Positions 57,509 through 64,000 of a stretch of DNA of 64,000 nt are shown here, one piece after another. The DNA comes from Verticillium longisporum (Eukaryota; Ascomycota; Sordariomycetes; Glomerellales; Plectosphaerellaceae). The stretch covers positions 2,418,001-2,482,000 of the forward strand of contig JAETXT010000004.1 of the NCBI GenBank assembly GCA_019188255.1, in the 5' to 3' direction. Below the pieces are notes generated by a model. The model was not told the origin of the DNA. It saw only the letters and a list, made by a program, of their open reading frames with translations, and did not search any database. The stretch's first letter is position 1. Every line of letters begins with the position of its first letter. Both the position numbers and the translations under genes were made by a program.

Positions 57509-59690
57509 CGTGGTGAGGACGTCCGGAAGTCTTAAAGGGTGAACCAGCTGAACCAGCTGTGATGATCCTACCTCCTGGCGGGCGATCCGAAACACATTAC
57601 ACATGGGAGAGTAACATGAAAGAGGGTCGGATACGCGGCGCACAAAGGTATATAGCGGTTGATGAAGTTCGGCACTGCGTCGAGATTGGCGCTGTGCGAT
57701 GCAAGCTGCGTTCTGACTTGCTGGAAGGTCCCGGGATGGCTCGAGGTGGCACAGGATGGCCCCAGGCACTCGCCATGCTCACGACGCCAGTGGTCACACC
57801 TTGCATGAGAGCAGAGGAGGAAAATAGCGCCCACGAAGGCACGGCGCCGTGACTGGGTCGACCCTTGGGGGCCCTCTGGGGCCGTTTGTGGCCCTCCATC
57901 AACCTGTCGAGCGCCGACTGACGAGGGGGGGCGGGAGGTTGAAGACCGCATTTCGAACGTGGTTGGCCGGACCGTCGTGATGGCCAGGGGCTGTAAGCGC
58001 CGACCATATGCAGCCGGGGTCATGATTGGCGACAACTACCCACCACCAACCCCGCGCCGGACGAGCTAGAGGCGCATATCCGATGGCACACCGCGTTGCC
58101 AAGCAGTCGCTCGAGTCCAGCCCCCGGCCGCTTGCTGCTCCATTCGCACGGCAAGCCGCCCTTGGAGATGAAGACTTCTGCTTCTTGCCTTGCTCGACAT
58201 GGTGTATGGCTGCGTCGAAGCGGAGAGCGAGGCGACTTGACTTGGTCATTTGGGACCCGTGGAACGAGTATCTGGTTCCGAATGGATTCCACAGAGCCGT
58301 TCTGTGCCTGCTGCGGGCCCGGCAAGCTGCAACTTTCTCCTCTAGTCGACCCATGACCTCAGCGCTGGGACGGCATGTCTCTCTTGTCTCTCCCCCTCTC
58401 TCGGTTCTTGTTCGTTGCGGCAGGTTACCTCGCGACCGGCGGTGGGGCCAACAACAACCAGAGAGCGATGATCAGAGCACCTCGAATGGTGGATGGAAGT
58501 GTGATGATAATCCACTAGATATGCCCGTCGCGCTGTCACATCACCGCTTCTTCTCGTCGCCCCTCGAATGAAATGCCGAGAGGCGTGTGTTCTCTCGGTG
58601 CTCAGGTGCCGACACGACTCGCGGACTGTGATCACAAGAGACATGTGGTCTCGCCCATCACAACGTGATTGAGAGTGATGAGAATTTTGATACTGACAGG
58701 TGGTGATGAGCACACTGCAGAAAACTTGTGATGTTGGTGTTCTTGCGCGCGGTCTGGTTTTCTCTGCGTCGATGGCTTGCCGTCCGCGCTTGGGGCGGGA
58801 GCCTCAACCAAAACTTGATGTGAAGCGATGTGACCAACGATCCAGAGATACGGTTCTGAACCTATAAGAGGCCAGGAACGACCTCCGACAGAGACCCCCC
58901 AACTGCCAACGGTGAGGGTCTTGACAACACTCACGAGACAAGAGGGTGGGAAGAGAACATGGCAGCGGGATGAGGCTCGCGGCGCGGCACGGTTCGGGAC
59001 CGAGTGATCCATTCCTTGTCGCTTGGGTCTTCTAGCGTTCAGCGATTTTTCGATCGTTGCTGATGAGGTCGTGATGTGCCAGGCGTACGTGCATCCGGGC
59101 CCAGCTACAAGCAAGACCTCCATGTAGAAAGACGGCGGGCACCATCTTGATCGTCATCATGCCACTCGTGCACATGCTCGGGACTTGGCACGCAGCATGC
59201 CCGTCAAGTATGAACCCTGGAGACACCGTCTCTGCCGAGCTGACATGTTGCTATTTTGGTCGCTGAAATCGATAATGTGATGATGGCTTGCATTGACAAT
59301 ACACAGTCTGCAGGTGCACCAGTGAGGAGTCGCTCGGCTGGGAAGGGAAGAGTAGACCCTCGCTGCTTTAAGCTTAGACTGTCAACCGAGTTCCAGCAGT
59401 GGCTTAGCCAGCATAACCCAGCCACACACAGATAGGTGCACAAAATTGTACTTCATCCGGCCTTGATGTTTGGAACCATGGAACTCATATCGACAAAGAC
59501 ATATGTTTGACGAGCCCTGATAAGGATCACATGATGGCCGTTGCCTGCGCTTCCGATTTTGCAGCATCGGCAATACCGTGATGTGAGGCTTCCGGCGCCG
59601 CTCTTCTTTCCATTTAGGTAATCCATGTACCTAAGAAAGCGACGGGGAAGCATTTTGCATATCTATATTACAATGATAGTATACGGGAAC
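57509..59690. other. Intergenic, about 2.2 kb, no supported gene
   Basis: Overlapping open frames on both strands at 57.5-58.6 kb look like chance in GC-rich DNA. Composition turns sharply AT-rich after about 59.66 kb. Confidence 0.5.
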
Positions 59691-61698
59691 ACTATACTAG
59701 GGTTTTCTAGGTGAACAGTGACCGACCTAGCCCCTTCTCGCTATAGCGTACTATCATGATATAATCGTAGTCGCAGGGACCGGGGATCTCAGATCTCAAA
59801 TACTCAATTTAAGGTATTATATTAAAATGCCCTCCTCTATTAAGAGGGTCCTTAATAGTTCTCTATATATTATTCCTCCTATTTATATAATTAGGAATCT
59901 TCCTAGTCGGTAATTATAGTTCTATAATTACTATACTATAATATCTTAATAGTAATCCCTATATTATAATTATTAAAAGGAATTATATAATAGTAATTAC
60001 TAATCTATAATTATATATTAAAATTATATAATTATCTATCTATTATATTTATTATTAATCTAAGTTCTAAGTAATAACTATAAGAGATAGAGTCTTATAA
60101 TCCTTCTAATAGCTAAAATAAAAGCTAAACTATATCGATATCTATATTATAAATATAGGAGATAGGGTCTTATAACCCTTCTAATAGCTAAAATAAAAGC
60201 TAAACTATATTAATATCTATATTATTAGAAAAAGAAAGAATAGAGCTATATAATAGTATAATTTTTATATAATTCTATAGAACTATTAAATAATAATAAC
60301 TATTTAACTTCTCTTATCTCTTATTAGCTTAGCTTATAAGCTAGAATAGAACCGACTCTACTTCCCCGTAGATCTAGAGGTAGTCTAAGCGCCTTATCTA
60401 CGCTTAATCTCTAAGGGTTAATCTATTAGATATAGAGCAATTCCCCTACTCTACTTTTTAGGGTTTTTATAATAATAATATATCTTTATTTTTAAACTAA
60501 ATTATTATTTCCTATTATATAGTATTTCCTATTTAATTTTAATACCCTTAATTATTATAAATAGATATTCTTCTAGATAGGCCCTATTTACTTTAGGGTT
60601 AATCCGAGTATTTACTTTATTTCGATCCGAAAACGCCTACCTCCGTTCCTATCGAAAAATATACTATTCCGTAGCTAAGAATCAGGGCTATTAAGATCTT
60701 TAGTCTATTCCTTCCTCTAATGCCTCCTTCTCAAGATATATCGACTTCTATATCTTTCTCCCTTTTATATTCCTTTATTTATTTATCTTTTAATAATCCC
60801 TTTATCTATTAAGATAATATTACCTTTAGTCGTTGCCTAGAACCTAGATTAATATTTATAATTATATTTATAAAAGAAATTTATTTTAAGTTCTAATTAT
60901 TATTTAATAAAGCTTAAAGCTTAGTACTTCCTAATATATAATATATTATAATTTAAAAGTAATTAAGTAATTATATCTTCTATTTTATAAAGCTATAGAA
61001 GAAATAATTAGGAATTCTATTTAAATATATATTAAATAATTATTAATTCTTCTTATTCTACTAATTTCTTTAATTAAAATATAACATTATATTATAAAGC
61101 TTTACTAATATAAATGGAATAGAATGAAAGGGCCTGCCCTATAAGGGTGCCTTAAGGCCGCCTATAGCCTAGTACGTAGCCTGGCCTGAGGCCTAACTGC
61201 CTTAGGTACGTAGCCTGACTTATAGGCCTGTGCCCACTAGGATCTATATAAGCCTATATAGCCTACCTACCTAGATAGAGCAATTTATCTATCTTATACC
61301 TATAGAATAGCCTTATAGCTTCTATTATATATTCCTAGCGTAACGCCTGCCTGGTCCCTAAGACCCGACTATATTACTAGCTGCACTAGAGTAGTAGCTA
61401 TTTCTATATATAATATTTACCCTTTATTTATCGATTAAGCTTAATATAATAAATACTATAAATATTAATAATATAATAGATATTAAATTAAGGACTTTAC
61501 TTAATAGCCTAGATTATAAGGAGTAATTATACTTTATTATATAATTATAATATAATTATTAATAGAGAAAAATATAATATAGAATAGATATTTATAAAGT
61601 CGTAATTATATAGTATATTTACTTATATAGTATATTTACTTAATGTATATATTATTAATACTATTAAATTAAATTATAAACTTAACTCTACTCTTCTA
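59690..61698. repeat. AT-rich, RIP-degraded repeat island
   Basis: About 2 kb of extremely AT-rich DNA (roughly three-quarters or more A+T by eye) with TAA/TAG everywhere and no open frame. It abuts the transposon at 61699 and resembles the AT-rich DNA on the other side. A less decayed patch at about 61125-61350 has repeated GGTACGTAGCCTG and CTATATAAGCC, as in a retrotransposon LTR promoter, but this is only suggestive. Probably remnants of retroelements. Confidence 0.8.
60084..60229. repeat. Two tandem copies of a 75-bp unit
   Basis: Copies start at 60084 and 60159. Both read GAGATAGRGTCTTATAAYCC, then TTCTAATAGCTAAAATAAAA and so on. Differences are C/T and A/G transitions. Confidence 0.75.
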
Positions 61699-61746
61699 AC
61701 GTGCATGATAAGCAAGTGGGCCAAACAAGCAAGTGGGCCACCTGAC
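61699..61746 (+). repeat. Left terminal inverted repeat of the transposon
   Basis: 48 bp, identical to the reverse complement of 63511-63558. Contains a duplicated CAAGTGGGCCA motif, probable transposase binding sites. Confidence 0.93.
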
Positions 61747-61805
61747 CACGACCATGCGACGACAGCAGCATCCCGGTGAACCCTAACGCCTTAAATCAAT
61801 TGAAA

Positions 61806-63459
61806 CTACTTGAAATCCTCTTCTTCAGAAGCCCTCGTCTCCAGCTGACAAGTTCGCGCATTATGTCCAGGCTCGCCGCAGACACCGCAGCGCCGTTTCT
61901 TCGTCCCGTCCCTTGGTTGGCGACTGCTTCTCTGACGCGTTTCCTCATTTATCTGGACCTGAACCTCGATATTGGTTTGTATCTCCTGTCCCTCACCTAG
62001 AGTTAGACTCCCTCCTTGCCTGAGACGTGTTTTCTTAGCTCTCCGACGCTTGCTGAGTGTCGCGTTCTCGTCTCGAAGGATCTGGTTCTCCGACTTCAAT
62101 AGGGCGAGTTGATGCATGATTCCACGCGTCCCCTTGGTAAAGTGGTCTATAGCGTTAAGAATCGACGTCGGAGAGCTTCCTTGGTGTCGGGCGATTCGAC
62201 CTTTAATAAACTCTGACTGACAGCTAGCTTCAATCGGGTTGTGAGGCGTTTGGGAGACCCAAGGTTCTGATGTATCGGGGACCCCCTCGACGGGCGTCGG
62301 TGTCCGTAGCTTCACATCCAGCTTTGAAACCACAATTTCGGGGCTCATTGGGACAAGCCCAGCACCTCTGAACCCCCTTGATATTCCTTTCCGTCATAGC
62401 TTCTTTGAAAGCTGCGAAAAACGCGGGAAAGAAGTCCTCCTTCGTGATGTGGCTTGTACCTGCCCTCATCTTCTTCTCAATTTGCCGACCGTAGGCCTGC
62501 TTTAGCGGGCCAAAACAGCCAACATCAAGAGGTTGAAGTAGGTGAGATGAATGGGGAGGCATGCATAGCGTAATGATGTTGTTTTCCTTGCAGTAGAGCT
62601 CGAACTCAACGGAATGGTGACTTTGGTGCCCATCTAGGATAAGGAGGCGATATCCGGCCGACCGACGGGGCTTGGTATGCTTGTCAAAATGCTGAATCCA
62701 TTCTAGACCTTTCTCATTTGTTGTCCAGCCTTTGTCTGTCGTAGCGATTACCCAGTCGTGAGGTAGAGGGCTGTCTTCGTACCAGCTTGAGAGGTGATTT
62801 TTGCCCGCCATAATGATGAACGGCGGGACACACCACCCGTCTGCGCCAACGCCTTGGATCACTGTCACCCATTCCCGACCTCCTGGTTGGACCATTTTCG
62901 TATTAGAACGTCTTTCGGCGTTCGTAACGACCATTCCGGACCCGATAACGCCCATCATAAACCCAGTCTCATCGAAGTTATAGATATCAGGCTCCGCGAT
63001 ACCGTATTTGGCGATTGTGTTCTTTACGAGCGCGAACCAATCGCGAATTGCCTCGGGATCTTCGCATTGGGCTCTCTGATAGTCATATCTGCGAAAGAAA
63101 CGCGTCTTAAGCTCTGGTTGTCGCCTGACGAAGTTTGAGGCCCAGCGCTTCCCGACACTCGGCGCGTCGCGGTCGGCTAGCAGTCGATTAGCCATATCTT
63201 CAACCTCACAAAGCCGGGGAGGAAATGCTCGGGAATTTAGCTCAAGTATGTATTGAACAATCGTTAACTCCTCGAGCTCCGTCAAATTTCGATTGAGGGG
63301 GATCCTGTCGCGTTGCGAAGTAATACCGCGTAGTCGACGCGTCAAGGTCATTCGGGGAACACCAAAGATATTTGTCGCAGCGCGTATACTGAGATCTGGG
63401 TCATTTTGAATAGCCTGAAGAGCAAGCTGTAATTGACGTTCTTGTGAGGGCGGAGACAT
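61806..63459 (-). CDS. Transposase of the Fot1/pogo-type element, one frameshift
   Basis: DD35D transposase that cuts and pastes the surrounding element at TA sites. The N-terminal frame (63459 down to the break) has a Psq-like helix-turn-helix (SIRAATNIFGVPRMTLTRRL), then a CENP-B/Tc5-type DNA-binding region (about 55-125), then the DDE_1 core. Its catalytic Asp163 is in NFDETGF, Asp276 in LILDGHQSHHS and Asp312 in LQPLDVGCFGPLK, with 35 residues between the last two. The C-terminal frame, to 61806, continues VSKLDVKLRTPTP, adds a coiled segment and ends with a CCHC zinc knuckle (CGVCGEPGHNARTC). The frames switch at a run of five C on the plus strand (62373-62377), where one base fewer would join them. 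Catalytic residues are all upstream of the break, so the element is probably inactive or recently so. Confidence 0.93.
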
Positions 63460-63510
63460 CGTTGTTGGTGGAGGAATTAATGGTTAACGTAAGAAGGTCG
63501 CGTTTTCGTC

Positions 63511-63558
63511 GTCAGGTGGCCCACTTGCTTGTTTGGCCCACTTGCTTATCATGCACGT
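63511..63558 (-). repeat. Right terminal inverted repeat of the transposon
   Basis: 48 bp, perfect inverse of the left end, followed by the TA target duplication at 63559-63560. Confidence 0.93.
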
Positions 63559-63560
63559 TA

Positions 63561-64000
63561 TTACTTTATAATAGAATAACTATCCCTAAGTTCTAATATT
63601 AGAGGTAATAGGTAGTAGTTCTTAATAGTAATATCGTTTAACTATCTATAATCGATATATAGTTTTTCTTTATTATTCTTCTTTAATATAAAGAGAATCG
63701 GGTATCCTATTAGGGATATTAATAGTCGGATATATCCTTTTCTAAGGTTCTCCTTAAAATACTTATCGAGAGTATCTATTTATCGAGGGTTTAATCCGTA
63801 GATCTTATTAAATCGGGGGCTCTCCCCTTCCTTAATTAGGATTTTATAGTCGTAGTATATATACTTAGGTAGTATTATATTAACTTCTTCTTTGAAAATC
63901 TTTTCGTATTTCTAATATTCCTTAAATACGTTCTATAGTCTTTCTTACTATTCTATTATAAGCTCCTCTAGGGTTATCTCCTCTAAGTTATCCTTATTCG
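63561..64000 (-). pseudogene. RIP-degraded Ty3/Gypsy reverse transcriptase fragment, continuing past the window
   Basis: On the minus strand from about 63838 down to 63590 one frame reads as the start of a Ty3/Gypsy reverse transcriptase. It includes FNKIYGLNPR, then YFKENLRKGYIR, then YPILFILKKNNKEKLYIDYR and LNDITIKNYYLLPL. This order matches the family's fixed motifs (ENLxKGxIR, PxLFVKKKDG, DYRxLN, TIKNxYPLP). Two stops interrupt it, both where Gln (CAA/CAG) is usual, so each is explained by a C-to-T change as made by RIP. Protease and gag would lie beyond base 64000. The transposon sits just downstream of this fragment. Confidence 0.72.

Larger units (their letters stand above)
61699..63558 (-). 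mobile_element. Fot1/pogo-type (Tc1/mariner superfamily) DNA transposon
   Basis: 1,860-bp element flanked by TA at 61697-61698 and 63559-63560, the expected target duplication. The terminal inverted repeats are identical for 48 bp, starting ACGTGCATGATAAGCAAGTG. Within each repeat the string CAAGTGGGCCA occurs twice, 18 bp apart. Inside is one transposase gene on the minus strand. The GC content of the coding part and the perfect ends show it is young and not RIP-mutated, unlike the DNA around it. Confidence 0.95.

Overview
The window is nuclear DNA of a filamentous ascomycete (Pezizomycotina, probably Sordariomycetes and possibly Hypocreales). The evidence is short spliceosomal introns of about 44-132 nt with GTRNGT donors and CTRAC-like branch points, GC-rich coding DNA, pyrimidine-rich promoters, a fungal gene set (ATG11, CENP-H, SREBP, chitin deacetylase, neutral ceramidase, Gfd2-like nuclease), and AT-rich islands whose decay looks like RIP (C-to-T changes creating TAA/TAG). 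There are no operons, CRISPR arrays, rRNA genes or tRNA genes. The species cannot be named from the sequence alone.

Layout, left to right: an aldo-keto reductase (-), a hypothetical protein (+), a small cupin (-) and a Gfo/Idh/MocA oxidoreductase (-) occupy 0.2-8.2 kb. Oligoribonuclease (+) and phosphoglucomutase (+) follow, then a five-exon protein of unknown function (-). NHP6 (-) is followed by about 4.7 kb without a convincing gene. CENP-H (-) and ATG11 (+) are divergent across about 0.4 kb. After 3.2 kb of gene-free DNA come a GPI-type chitin deacetylase (+), a decayed transcription-factor fragment (-), a GH31 alpha-glucosidase (+), an unknown multi-exon gene (-) and a neutral ceramidase (-). 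A back-to-back inverted pair of MITE-like elements lies at 46.4-47.5 kb. An SREBP-type bHLH membrane transcription factor (-), a Gfd2/YDR514C-like nuclease (+) and a single-pass membrane protein (-) complete the genic part. From 59.7 kb to the end is a repeat island: RIP-like AT-rich DNA into which an almost intact Fot1/pogo-type transposon with 48-bp terminal inverted repeats has inserted, next to a decayed Ty3/Gypsy reverse transcriptase.

The genes are mostly independent housekeeping and accessory functions: sugar-phosphate metabolism, cell-wall and carbohydrate enzymes, sphingolipid and sterol biology, selective autophagy, the kinetochore and RNA turnover. No new multi-gene system is evident. 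The strongest unexpected signal is a series of reading-frame breaks in otherwise well-preserved genes: aldo-keto reductase, phosphoglucomutase, ATG11 (two places), alpha-glucosidase and transposase. Some sit in short simple runs and may be assembly errors. Two in ATG11 may be unrecognised introns. The alpha-glucosidase break comes with substitutions in the catalytic motif and looks like true decay.
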